Source: Bacteroidota bacterium (GTDB lineage: Bacteria; Bacteroidota; JABWAT01). Taken from it: 62,586 nt of DNA. Below are positions 17,549 to 25,376 of this stretch, one piece after another (position 1 is the first letter of the stretch; each line of letters opens with the position of its first letter). Both the position numbers and the translations under genes were made by a program. Where the stretch lies: assembly GCA_023151185.1 (NCBI GenBank), contig JAKLJL010000014.1, forward strand, positions 1-62,586, given 5' to 3'. The notes beneath the pieces were generated by a model. That model searched no databases. It was not told the origin of the DNA and saw only the letters and a program-made list of their open reading frames with translations.

Positions 17549-17848
17549 CTACTTTGAGTCAGAATGAAAATGACCAAAATAAACACTTTCTGCCATAACT
17601 GAAAGAAATCCGGCCAGTTCCGGATCTGATCCTGCCCGTTCCATGGCTTTTCCGAAATCTTCTTCTGACTGCCAGATCAGAATGTCGGTGAACAGAACCG
17701 GGTCAGCCGGCGAGGAAAGAAAACTTTCAGAGATAAAACCAGGCCAGGTCCTGAGGTGATCCATGGCTCTGCTCCTCAGGCCGGCAAAAGTTTCGGATGC
17801 TTCGGGTTTGATTTTGTAGACGGCGATTTCAGTGACGGGCCTTGACAT
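17549..17848 (-). CDS. Small antibiotic-biosynthesis-monooxygenase-like (ABM) protein
   Basis: This 99-residue single-domain protein of the dimeric alpha/beta barrel superfamily has strand TEIAVYKIKP, helix ETFAGLRSRAMDHLRTWPGF, strands LFTDILIWQSEEDFGKAM, and terminal strand SVYFGHFH. It may be an ABM-type monooxygenase or a non-catalytic ligand binder. The ATG at 17848 has AGGAG five bases upstream. The intergenic dyad at 17881-17910 lies in its promoter region, between it and the WYL regulator gene. Confidence 0.7.
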   Translation of the reverse strand: MSRPVTEIAVYKIKPEASETFAGLRSRAMDHLRTWPGFISESFLSSPADPVLFTDILIWQSEEDFGKAMERAGSDPELAGFLSVMAESVYFGHFHSDSK

Positions 17849-17875
17849 AGTTTCTCCTGTTTGTTTAGTGAAGAA

Positions 17876-17910
17876 CAAAGGTCACACCCGGTTGTGACAA
17901 CGGGCTGTCA
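17876..17910 (-). promoter_or_regulatory. Promoter with nested dyad, possible WYL-regulator operator
   Basis: On the reverse strand GACCTTTG (17883-17876) is one base off the TAnnTTTG -7 element and lies about 28 bases before the ABM start. Just upstream are GTCACA-N6-TGTGAC (17881-17898) and TGACA-N6-TGTCA (17895-17910), which overlap within a larger imperfect dyad (CCCG-g-TTGT / ACAACGGG). The position suggests an operator for the WYL protein or another regulator. The dyad could instead act as a weak terminator for the WYL gene. Confidence 0.4.
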
Positions 17911-17927
17911 GGAGAAAAATTAAATTT

Positions 17928-18869
17928 TCAGGAAATTCCGTAGTGAGAAGCCAGCAGCCGGATGTGATCCCTCAGCAGATCCTTCAGGGAATCGGGGTAG
18001 AGGATGTGAATCCGGTTTCCGAACCCGAGCAGCCAGCCCGGCAGATAGGCGGGGTCAGAAACAACATAGTCCAGGGTGACAATTCCGTCGGGAGTTTCCT
18101 CGTCCGAAATCATGCCGAATGCATATTTTTCTCTGAATACCCGTGCGGTTTGCCGGTCAGTCCTGATCCGGAAGTCAAAAGCGGAAGTAATTTCCATCCG
18201 GGTCTCCATAAAGCTCCTGAGGTTGAACTTCCGGTCTTCGGCCCAGGTTTCGCCGGTGAGGTGAAATCCGGTAATCCGGTCCAGCCTGAAATCCCTGAAA
18301 TCGGCCCGGAGACGGCACCAGGCTATTAAATGCCAGTGAGACTGGTAGTAAATCAGGCCCCGGGGTTCGGTCACCCGGTCTGCGGGATGACGGGCATTGG
18401 CTGACTGGTAGGTCAGGCGGATGCAGGTTCTGTTCAGAACAGCCTGCTGGAAAGCAAACAGCTTCCGGTCATCTGATCGGTCAGGTCCGACAACCGCAAT
18501 GGTCTGGTCCAGAGTATCAAGTACCTGTTTCTGTTCCGGATGAAGGACCGAGTAAATTTTTTGCCGTGCGGTCAGAATAGGTCCGGCAAGGGAGGAATCA
18601 GTCAGACTTTCTGCAAACTGGCTGCCGAGATACAAAGCGGATGCTTCTTCAGTGGTCAGCATGACCGGTGGAAGGTGATATCCGGGAGCCAGCCGGAATC
18701 CGTCGCCGGCTTCGGCAGCAATCGGGACACCCGCTTCTTCAAGCGCCCGCATATCCCGGTAAACCGTCCGGATGCTGAGTCCGAAATGCTGCGCCAGTTC
18801 ACGGGCCCTGACAACCTTCCTGGATTGAAGAAACAGCAGAATGGCAGTAAGGCGGTTCAGTTTGGTCAT
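17928..18869 (-). CDS. HTH/WYL-domain transcriptional regulator (YafY family)
   Basis: This 313-residue protein has an N-terminal winged helix (MTKLNRLTAILLFLQSRK, LSIRTVYRDMRALEEAGVPI) and a central WYL domain (GLIYYQSHWHLIAWCRLRADFRDF, where the WYL triplet reads WHL). A WCX-type C-terminal domain follows, ending LLRDHIRLLASHYG. WYL proteins bind small ligands or nucleic acids and often control DNA-damage or defence genes. The ATG at 18869 is the family start; the frame stays open upstream but that part has no family similarity. It is divergent from recJ and precedes the ABM-DinB-tag genes. Confidence 0.88.
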   Translation of the reverse strand: MTKLNRLTAILLFLQSRKVVRARELAQHFGLSIRTVYRDMRALEEAGVPIAAEAGDGFRLAPGYHLPPVMLTTEEASALYLGSQFAESLTDSSLAGPILTARQKIYSVLHPEQKQVLDTLDQTIAVVGPDRSDDRKLFAFQQAVLNRTCIRLTYQSANARHPADRVTEPRGLIYYQSHWHLIAWCRLRADFRDFRLDRITGFHLTGETWAEDRKFNLRSFMETRMEITSAFDFRIRTDRQTARVFREKYAFGMISDEETPDGIVTLDYVVSDPAYLPGWLLGFGNRIHILYPDSLKDLLRDHIRLLASHYGIS

Positions 18870-18975
18870 CCGGCAAGATACACCGGCAGAACCGGAAATT
18901 GCCAGACACAAGCCGGCGGTAAAAAAATAAAATGAAGCAGAATCTGTTTTCTCCTGATTCCCTCCGGTAAATTCT

Positions 18976-19003
18976 TTGAACAATTCGGGAAAATCCGTAT
19001 TTT
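18976..19003 (+). promoter_or_regulatory. Candidate sigma-70-like promoter of recJ
   Basis: TTGAAC (18976-18981) and TATTTT (18998-19003) are 16 bases apart. Transcription would start near 19010, only a few bases before the recJ ATG at 19014, implying a nearly leaderless mRNA. No Shine-Dalgarno is seen before recJ, which fits. Confidence 0.4.
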
Positions 19004-19013
19004 GACGGCAATT

Positions 19014-20738
19014 ATGAATGAACATACAGTAAGTAACTCTAAATATAAATGGACCTTTCTTAACCACATCGCCGAACCTGATCTTAAATCTCTGGCCCAC
19101 CAGCTGAATGTGCCCGATACTTTGGCACGGATTCTGATGAACCGGGGAATTACCACCTTTGATCAGGCCCGTGATTTTTTCAGGCCGTCGGTCGGTCAAT
19201 TGTATGATCCCTTTCTGATGAAGGACATGGATTCTGCGGTTGAACGGTTGGTTTACGCCTGCCAGAACCACGAAAAAATCATGGTTTATGGCGATTATGA
19301 TGTGGATGGGACCACCGGAACCGCTCTTCTGTATTCCTTTTTCAGGGATATCAAAGCCAACGTTTCCTATTACATCAATGACCGGATCAAAGAAGGATAC
19401 GGCATTGCCCGGTCAGGAATTGACCATGCCCATTCCCAGAATGTTAAAGTTATTATTTCTGTGGATTGCGGAATTACGGCTGTTTCACAGGCCGAGTATT
19501 GCCGCGAAAAGGGGATTGATCTGATCATTTGTGACCACCATACCGTTGGCGATCAGGTTCCGAATGCCCTGGCAATTCTGAATCCGAAACAGCCGGATTG
19601 CCGGTATCCGTTCAAAGAACTCTGCGGGTGCGGTGTTGGGTTTAAGCTGACTCAGGGCCTGAGCCTGAAACTTGGCGTTGATGACGGTGTTGCCCGGCGG
19701 TATCTGGATCTGGTGGGAGTTGCCGTTGCGGCTGACATTGTGCCCCTGATCGATGAAAACCGGACCATGACCCGCCTCGGACTTGAAATTATCCAGAATT
19801 CGCCCCGGCCCTGCTGGAAAGCTATGGAGCAAAAAACCGGACTTGCCCTTGACCGGGTAAACTCATCGCAGATTGTTTTCAGCATCGGACCCAGAATCAA
19901 CGCCGTCGGCCGCCTGGGTGATGCCAAACGGGCTGTTCAGATGATGGTCTCGGAAACCGTGGCAGAGGCGGCAGATTATGCTTCGGTTCTGGAATCTGAA
20001 AATACCAACCGGAAATCCATTGATGAAGGAAACTATCTGGATGCCTCGGTTGTGGCAGAAAAATACCTGAAAGAAAACTCGGGTCTGTCGATTGTGCTTC
20101 ACAACGAAAAATGGCATCCGGGAGTGATTGGCATCGTTGCCAGCCGTCTGGTTGAAAAATATTACCGGCCGTCTATCATGATGACAACCATCGAAGGGGT
20201 GGCCAAAGGGTCTGCCAGGTCAATTCCCGGCTTTGATGTGTACGAGGCCATCAAGGCCTGCGAAGATTCGGTTATTCAGTTCGGCGGACATAAATATGCA
20301 GCCGGGCTTTCGGTCAGTCTTGATAAAGTCAGGGAATTTCAGTCCCGCTTTGACGAAGTGGTCAGGCAGACTCTGATTCCCGACCTGCTGACGCCTGAAA
20401 TCCAGATTGATGCAACCATGGATTTTGGAGAAATTACCGATAAATTCTGGAAAATCCTCCGGCAGTTTCAGCCGCACGGTCCGGATAACCTCCGCCCGGT
20501 TTTCTATACGGATGAAGTGGAACTGGTTGGCTGTGCCAGTGTCGTCGGAAAAGGTCATCTCAAGTTTAAAGCCAGGCAGAAAGGATCCCCGGTGTTCGAA
20601 GTCATCGGATACAATATGGAATCCTACTATCCGGTGGTGACCACAGGCCGGAAAAATCTGGAACTTGTCTACTCGATCAATGAAAATATCTGGAATGGCC
20701 AGACTCAGCTTCAGCTTCAGCTGAAAGACCTGAAATAA
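19014..20738 (+). CDS. recJ: Single-stranded-DNA-specific exonuclease RecJ
   Basis: This 574-residue DHH-family 5'-3' exonuclease acts in recombination and mismatch or base-excision repair. Conserved motifs are MVYGDYDVDGTTG (motif I), ISVDCGIT (II), ICDHHTVG (III, the DHH signature) and LCGCGVGFKL (IV), followed by the DHHA1 domain with FGGHKYAAGLSV and a C-terminal OB domain. The ATG at 19014 is preferred over an in-frame TTG at 19002 because the latter overlaps the predicted promoter. ruvC follows after 43 bases. Confidence 0.95.
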   Translation: MNEHTVSNSKYKWTFLNHIAEPDLKSLAHQLNVPDTLARILMNRGITTFDQARDFFRPSVGQLYDPFLMKDMDSAVERLVYACQNHEKIMVYGDYDVDGTTGTALLYSFFRDIKANVSYYINDRIKEGYGIARSGIDHAHSQNVKVIISVDCGITAVSQAEYCREKGIDLIICDHHTVGDQVPNALAILNPKQPDCRYPFKELCGCGVGFKLTQGLSLKLGVDDGVARRYLDLVGVAVAADIVPLIDENRTMTRLGLEIIQNSPRPCWKAMEQKTGLALDRVNSSQIVFSIGPRINAVGRLGDAKRAVQMMVSETVAEAADYASVLESENTNRKSIDEGNYLDASVVAEKYLKENSGLSIVLHNEKWHPGVIGIVASRLVEKYYRPSIMMTTIEGVAKGSARSIPGFDVYEAIKACEDSVIQFGGHKYAAGLSVSLDKVREFQSRFDEVVRQTLIPDLLTPEIQIDATMDFGEITDKFWKILRQFQPHGPDNLRPVFYTDEVELVGCASVVGKGHLKFKARQKGSPVFEVIGYNMESYYPVVTTGRKNLELVYSINENIWNGQTQLQLQLKDLK

Positions 20739-20781
20739 CCACCTGGCAGCCGGTTCACCCCTATCGGGAAGAAAACACTGA

Positions 20782-21354
20782 ATGGTTATCCTTGGCATTG
20801 ACCCCGGCACCCGGATTACGGGTTACGGCATCATCAGGTTCGAGAAAAATCAGTATTCGGTGATAGATTCCGGTCTGATCCGCCTCGATCCGAAAGAGGA
20901 TCTAAGCCGGCGCCTGGTAACGCTGTACTCCCGTCTGGCGTCGCTGATCGAGGCCTGGAAGCCGGTCTGTATGGGAATAGAAACGGCTTTCTTCAACAAA
21001 AATATCTCCTCCACCATGAAGCTGGGACACGCACGGGGGGTTATCCTTCTGGCCGCTGCCCAGCAGGACCTCCAGATTGTGGAACTTTCACCCAGAGAAG
21101 TCAAACGCCATGTGACAGGAAACGGAAACGCCAGCAAGCAGCAGGTTGAGGCTATGATTTCCCGGCTTCTGAACATCGAATCCAGAACTCAGGATTACGA
21201 TATGTCGGATGCTCTGGCCATTGCCCTTTCAGCCGGATTTTCAGTCGGCCCCGGCAGTTCAGCTTTTAAAACGGTCACCCAGACAGTTTCACGGGGCAAA
21301 CGGAATGCCTGGGCTTCATTCGTGAATCAGAATTCTGACAGGATAATCCGATGA
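20782..21354 (+). CDS. ruvC: Holliday junction resolvase RuvC
   Basis: This 190-residue endonuclease cuts Holliday junctions. The catalytic acidic residues are visible: Asp7 in LGIDPGTRITGYG, Glu in GIETAFFNKN, and the paired Asp in DYDMSDALAIAL. KLGHARGVILLAA is the usual helix. The extra C-terminal tail (about 25 residues) is slightly longer than in E. coli. Its stop overlaps the ruvA start (ATGA), so the two are translationally coupled. ruvB is not in the window. Confidence 0.96.
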   Translation: MVILGIDPGTRITGYGIIRFEKNQYSVIDSGLIRLDPKEDLSRRLVTLYSRLASLIEAWKPVCMGIETAFFNKNISSTMKLGHARGVILLAAAQQDLQIVELSPREVKRHVTGNGNASKQQVEAMISRLLNIESRTQDYDMSDALAIALSAGFSVGPGSSAFKTVTQTVSRGKRNAWASFVNQNSDRIIR

Positions 21355-21950
21355 TTGCATTTCTGAGAGGGCAGCTTGCCGTAAAATCACCTACCGAAGT
21401 CGTTCTGGATGTTAACGGAGTCGGGTACCGGGTGTTTATCTCGCTTCAAACCTATGACTTTCTGCCCCAGACCGGTGAAACATGCCAGCTTGAAACCCAT
21501 TATATCGTCCGGGAAGACGGTCACTATCTCTACGGATTTCATCACCGGACGGAGCTCGATCTGTTCAAAAATCTGATTTCAGTAAGCGGTGTAGGCCCCA
21601 AAATCGCCATTTCGGTTCTTTCTGCCCTGAAGCCGGAAGATCTGGTTCAGCATCTTGCCACGGCCAACGTCAGAATCCTGAAGACCATTCCGGGAGTCGG
21701 GCAGAAAATGGCTGAACGCCTGATAGTTGAATTAAAGGATAAAGTTTCTAAACTTGCAGGAACTCATACTACCAACTGGCTGGCTGGGGGGACAGATCAG
21801 GCCAGGGAAGATGCGGTTGCCGCCCTTGTGGCACTCGGATTTACCCGGCAGGTGGCTGAAAAATCGATTGCTGCTGTAACCGGCAGTCAAGCGGAACCAC
21901 TGAAAACTGAGGATATGATCCGTTTAGCATTAAGGCAGACCGTCAAATGA
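21351..21950 (+). CDS. ruvA: Holliday junction branch-migration protein RuvA
   Basis: This 199-residue protein has domain I (MIAFLRGQLAVKSPTEVVLDVNGVGYRV), domain II with two helix-hairpin-helix motifs (ISVSGVGPKIAISVLSAL and LKTIPGVGQKMAERLIVELKDK), and domain III (AREDAVAALVALGFT) that contacts RuvB. It forms a tetramer that holds four-way junctions. ATGA overlaps at both ends couple it to ruvC upstream and to the response regulator downstream. Confidence 0.96.
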   Translation: MIAFLRGQLAVKSPTEVVLDVNGVGYRVFISLQTYDFLPQTGETCQLETHYIVREDGHYLYGFHHRTELDLFKNLISVSGVGPKIAISVLSALKPEDLVQHLATANVRILKTIPGVGQKMAERLIVELKDKVSKLAGTHTTNWLAGGTDQAREDAVAALVALGFTRQVAEKSIAAVTGSQAEPLKTEDMIRLALRQTVK

Positions 21951-22636
21951 AATCTGGTGAAAAAACGATCCTGATCGTTGACGACGAACAGGACATCCGT
22001 GACCTCCTGGTTTATAACCTGAAAAAAGAGGGCTTTTCCACGATTGCCGCCCGGAACGGCAAGGAAGGCCTGGTACTTCTTGAATCCGAAAAAATAGATG
22101 CCATTGTACTGGATCTGATGATGCCGGTCATGGATGGACTCGAAATGTGCAAACTCGTCAGGGCCAATCAGAAATTCAATGAAATTCCCATCCTGTTTCT
22201 GACAGCCAAAGACAGTGAAATTGATGAAGTTCTGGCGCTTGAACTGGGCAGTGACAGTTACCTGAAAAAACCCATTTCACCCCGGGTGCTCATTAGTCAC
22301 ATTAAAGCGCTTCTCCGCAGAAGTATACCGGCTGCAGCCTCGACCCCGCAGGATGTCATCAAAACCTCCAAACTGGAAATTGACCCGGCAACCTACACGG
22401 TCACGTTTAAGGGAAAAGCCGAGCAGCTTCCCCGGAAGGAATTTGAACTGCTGTATTTCCTGGCCAAAAACAAAAACCGCATCTTTACCCGGGAACAGAT
22501 TCTGAATTCAGTCTGGGGGCAGGATGTGATTGTCGGTGACCGGACGGTTGACGTTCACGTCCGGAAACTGCGGGATAAACTGTATCAGGATGTCATTGTC
22601 ACTGCACGCGGAGTCGGATACAAACTGAATACCTGA
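21947..22636 (+). CDS. PhoB-like OmpR-family response regulator
   Basis: This 229-residue regulator has a receiver domain (IVDDEQDIRDLL, phospho-acceptor Asp56 in IVLDLMMPVMDG, Lys in LKKPISPR) and a C-terminal winged helix ending in VTARGVGYKL. The sequence resembles PhoB/PhoP-type regulators, and the downstream kinase is PhoR-like, so a phosphate-starvation role is plausible but not proven; no pst genes are nearby. Its ATG overlaps the ruvA stop, an unusual coupling of a regulator to DNA-repair genes. Confidence 0.9.
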   Translation: MKSGEKTILIVDDEQDIRDLLVYNLKKEGFSTIAARNGKEGLVLLESEKIDAIVLDLMMPVMDGLEMCKLVRANQKFNEIPILFLTAKDSEIDEVLALELGSDSYLKKPISPRVLISHIKALLRRSIPAAASTPQDVIKTSKLEIDPATYTVTFKGKAEQLPRKEFELLYFLAKNKNRIFTREQILNSVWGQDVIVGDRTVDVHVRKLRDKLYQDVIVTARGVGYKLNT

Positions 22637-22721
22637 CCCTGATCTGTGTTAACTGCTGATGGTAAATGAGGGGACATCATTTGCAATTCACAGTCATTAA
22701 CATACCAAGACAGGAAATTTT

Positions 22722-24224
22722 ATGCCGTTAAAATGGTATCAGCGACTGCCGGTTAAACTGGCTGTTCTTTTCTACTTTATTTTTGCTTTTACAGTTGTTG
22801 CCTTTGCCCTGATTTCTGTCTGGGCAATCCGTGAAAACACCCACCGGTCCGTTCGGGAAAACCTGACAGCCAACGCCAACTTCTGGGAAGCCTGCCTGCA
22901 GCGGGAAGCCGCACTGGGAACTCCGCTGAATGAGGAACGGGAAACCCTTGATTCCTACGCCCGGCATTTTAAAATCCGGCTCTCCCTCATCGACTCATCC
23001 GGTCTGGTTGTCTTCGACTCATCTGTTCCTGCAGACCATCTTAAAAACCTCGAAAATCACCTTCACCGGCCCGAAATCGTGCAGGCACTGGCCGGCAATT
23101 ACGGTGAAGATATCCGGAAATCGAAGTCGGTGGATATATCCCAGTTTTATGTAGCCAAACATCTCGGATCCGGAATACAGCTAAAGGAGATCGGGCGGGT
23201 GGCCTACATCCGGGTTTCTTACCCGCTGGCCAGTCTGGATGAGTATTACTTTACCTATATGCTGGTCATTTTACTTGTCAGCATCGGGTTGCTTATCGGC
23301 GGGATTATCATTTACAAAGTTCTGGCCGACCGGTTTGCCCAGCCGGTTTTGCAGATGGTTCAGGTGGCCCGGCAGATCACCCGCGGTGAACTGCAGGAAC
23401 GGATTCCGGTTACAACATCCGATGAACTGGGATTTCTGGCGAAATCCATCAACACCATGGCAGAGAAACTGGTTGATGACATCCGTAAACTGAAAAAACT
23501 GGAACGCGTGCGGTCAGAATTTCTGGCCAATACATCCCATGAGCTCAAAACCCCGATTTTTACCATTCAGGGCTTTGTTGAAACCCTTCTGGACGGGGCT
23601 CTGGATGATCAGGAAGTCAACCGGAGCTTCCTGATGAAAATCCATAAAAACTCGGTTCACCTGAATAACCTGGTCAGTGATCTTATCGAGATTTCAAAAA
23701 TTGAGACCGGCGAACTGAAAATGAATTTTGAACAGACCGATCTGAATGAACTGATTACAGATGTTTTTGAGTCTCTTGAGGAAAAGGCTGCGGAACGGGA
23801 CATCAGGCTCGTCCGGGATTTCAGGGCCTTCCCGGCTGTCGTCTGGGCGGATCCGGTCAGGATGAAGCAGGTCTTCACCAATCTGGTGGATAATGCCATC
23901 AAATATTCTGATCATGGCGAAATAACCGTTTCCACAGAAAAAATCCGGGAAAATGAAATCCGGTTCTGGGTGAAGGATACGGGAGTTGGGATTCCGGCAG
24001 AGCATCTGAGCCGGATTTTCGAACGGTTTTACCGGGTGGATAAACACCGGTCCAAGGATGCAGGCGGAACCGGCCTCGGACTGGCCATCGTAAAACACAT
24101 TCTGGAAGCCCACAACAGTACGATCCGGGTGACCTCCCAGGTTGGTGTCGGGACCATGTTCAGTTTTGATCTGATCTGCCGGCCAGCCCAAACGCCTGAA
24201 CTGGAAATGGAAGACGGTATCTAA
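22722..24224 (+). CDS. PhoR-like sensor histidine kinase
   Basis: This 500-residue kinase has TM1 at about 12-32, an extracytoplasmic sensor region, TM2 at about 175-197, HAMP at 198-255, and HisKA with His273 in ANTSHELKTPIFTIQGF. The HATPase_c domain has NLVDNAIKYS, KDTGVGIP, IFERFYRVDKHRS and GGTGLGLAIV. The FxTIxGFxETLLDGA segment is characteristic of PhoR. An 85-base gap separates it from the response regulator. It converges on the deaminase gene with a 6-base gap. Confidence 0.9.
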   Translation: MPLKWYQRLPVKLAVLFYFIFAFTVVAFALISVWAIRENTHRSVRENLTANANFWEACLQREAALGTPLNEERETLDSYARHFKIRLSLIDSSGLVVFDSSVPADHLKNLENHLHRPEIVQALAGNYGEDIRKSKSVDISQFYVAKHLGSGIQLKEIGRVAYIRVSYPLASLDEYYFTYMLVILLVSIGLLIGGIIIYKVLADRFAQPVLQMVQVARQITRGELQERIPVTTSDELGFLAKSINTMAEKLVDDIRKLKKLERVRSEFLANTSHELKTPIFTIQGFVETLLDGALDDQEVNRSFLMKIHKNSVHLNNLVSDLIEISKIETGELKMNFEQTDLNELITDVFESLEEKAAERDIRLVRDFRAFPAVVWADPVRMKQVFTNLVDNAIKYSDHGEITVSTEKIRENEIRFWVKDTGVGIPAEHLSRIFERFYRVDKHRSKDAGGTGLGLAIVKHILEAHNSTIRVTSQVGVGTMFSFDLICRPAQTPELEMEDGI

Positions 24225-24230
24225 CCCTGC

Positions 24231-25262
24231 TTAAAACCCCGAAACGACCGGCTCATTCAGAACATTGTTCCACCGCCGGTGAAATTCAGCCAGGATCTCC
24301 TTTCTTTTGCCGTCCGGGACGAACAGGTTCCGGATGGCCGTTTCCTGGGTCAGTTTAATTTCCTTCAGGCCCCAGCCGAAAGTTCCGGCAAGAAGTTCAT
24401 ATTCCCCGGATAGATCAGACGGTGTGGTCGTATAGGCGTCGGTATTGATCGTGATGGCGACCCCGGCTTTCAGATACCGGTCGGCAGGATGGGTTTCAAT
24501 GGTGGCGGTCGCATTTGTCTGCACATTGCTGGTTGGGCATAATTCCAGCGGAATCTGCTGATCAATAACCCGCTGCATCAGATCAGAATCCTCTTCCAGC
24601 CGGATTCCGTGTCCGATCCGCCGGGCATGAAGCAGATCCAGGGCTTCAGCAAGCCGTTCAGGCCCCCAGGCTTCGGCAGCGTGAATGGTGATGGGAATTC
24701 CGGCCGAGTGAACTTTATCAAAATGTGCTTTCTGACCGGCTCCCGATTGGTTCTCATCGCCGGCCAGATCGAAGCCGACAATCTTTCCTGTATTCCTGAC
24801 AGCGAGTTCTGTAACCAGAGTATTGTATTCTGGTGTGAAATGCCGCAGAGCACAGAGGATCACACCAACTTCAACCCCGAAATCCTTTCGTCCCTGCTCA
24901 AATCCGCGGAGCGAAGCGTCCAGAATGTCCTGTACAGAGTGGCCGTTCCGGTTGTTCAGATGCGGGGCATACCGGACTTCTGCATAAATATGATGATTTT
25001 CAGCCAGGCGCCGGCTCAGGAAATAAGCAGCTTCCTCAATGGATTCCGGAGATTGAAGGGCATCAAGAGCTACGTCGATTTTGTGAAGGTAATCGAGCAG
25101 ATTTTCACATTTTGCCGGCGCAATACAAAACTCAGCAAGCGGTTCCGGGACGGGTTTCCCTTCCCGGATCAGATATTTTCGGATGAGATCAAGGTGGACG
25201 GAGGTATCCAGATGAAGATGCAGCTCCACCTTGGGTAATTTTCTGATAAGTGTTGAATCCAT
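24231..25262 (-). CDS. add: Adenosine deaminase-family protein
   Basis: This 343-residue metal-dependent amidohydrolase has the zinc motif HLHLDTSV, GFDLAGDE, IHAAEAWGP, RIGHGIRL, LCPTSNVQTN and VAITINTDAYTTT. Adenosine deaminases usually have NTDDP at the last site, where the first Asp binds zinc and the second contacts the purine N7; here the second Asp is Ala, similar to the divergent TDN-type enzymes of actinobacteria. Deamination of adenosine or a related nucleoside is likely, but substrate choice may differ. The ATG at 25262 is chosen because the upstream in-frame part runs through the glgP terminator. Confidence 0.85.
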   Translation of the reverse strand: MDSTLIRKLPKVELHLHLDTSVHLDLIRKYLIREGKPVPEPLAEFCIAPAKCENLLDYLHKIDVALDALQSPESIEEAAYFLSRRLAENHHIYAEVRYAPHLNNRNGHSVQDILDASLRGFEQGRKDFGVEVGVILCALRHFTPEYNTLVTELAVRNTGKIVGFDLAGDENQSGAGQKAHFDKVHSAGIPITIHAAEAWGPERLAEALDLLHARRIGHGIRLEEDSDLMQRVIDQQIPLELCPTSNVQTNATATIETHPADRYLKAGVAITINTDAYTTTPSDLSGEYELLAGTFGWGLKEIKLTQETAIRNLFVPDGKRKEILAEFHRRWNNVLNEPVVSGF

Positions 25263-25321
25263 GGTTTTACTTTTGGTCAAAAGGTCGGTGAAGGTAAGGA
25301 ATTGACCCGACGGATTCAAAC

Positions 25322-25353
25322 AAAAAAGGACGGTTTTAAACCGCCCTTTTTTT
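25322..25353 (-). terminator. Rho-independent terminator of glgP
   Basis: A-rich and T-rich arms (AAAAAAGGACGGTTT / AAACCGCCCTTTTTT) form a near-perfect 15-bp stem with one mismatch, placed about 25 bases after the glgP stop. The symmetric A/T flanks allow it to work in both directions. It lies upstream of the deaminase start, separating the two genes. Confidence 0.85.
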
Positions 25354-25376
25354 AAAGAGAACATGCAGAATCGAGA

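Noticed and set aside
17881-17898. CRP site upstream of the ABM gene
   Set aside because: CRP sites read TGTGA-N6-TCACA; here the half-sites are in the opposite order (TCACA-N6-TGTGA).
18870-19271. Extension of the WYL regulator by 134 residues
   Set aside because: The extra part is antisense to recJ, has no similarity to regulators, and the family start is at 18869.
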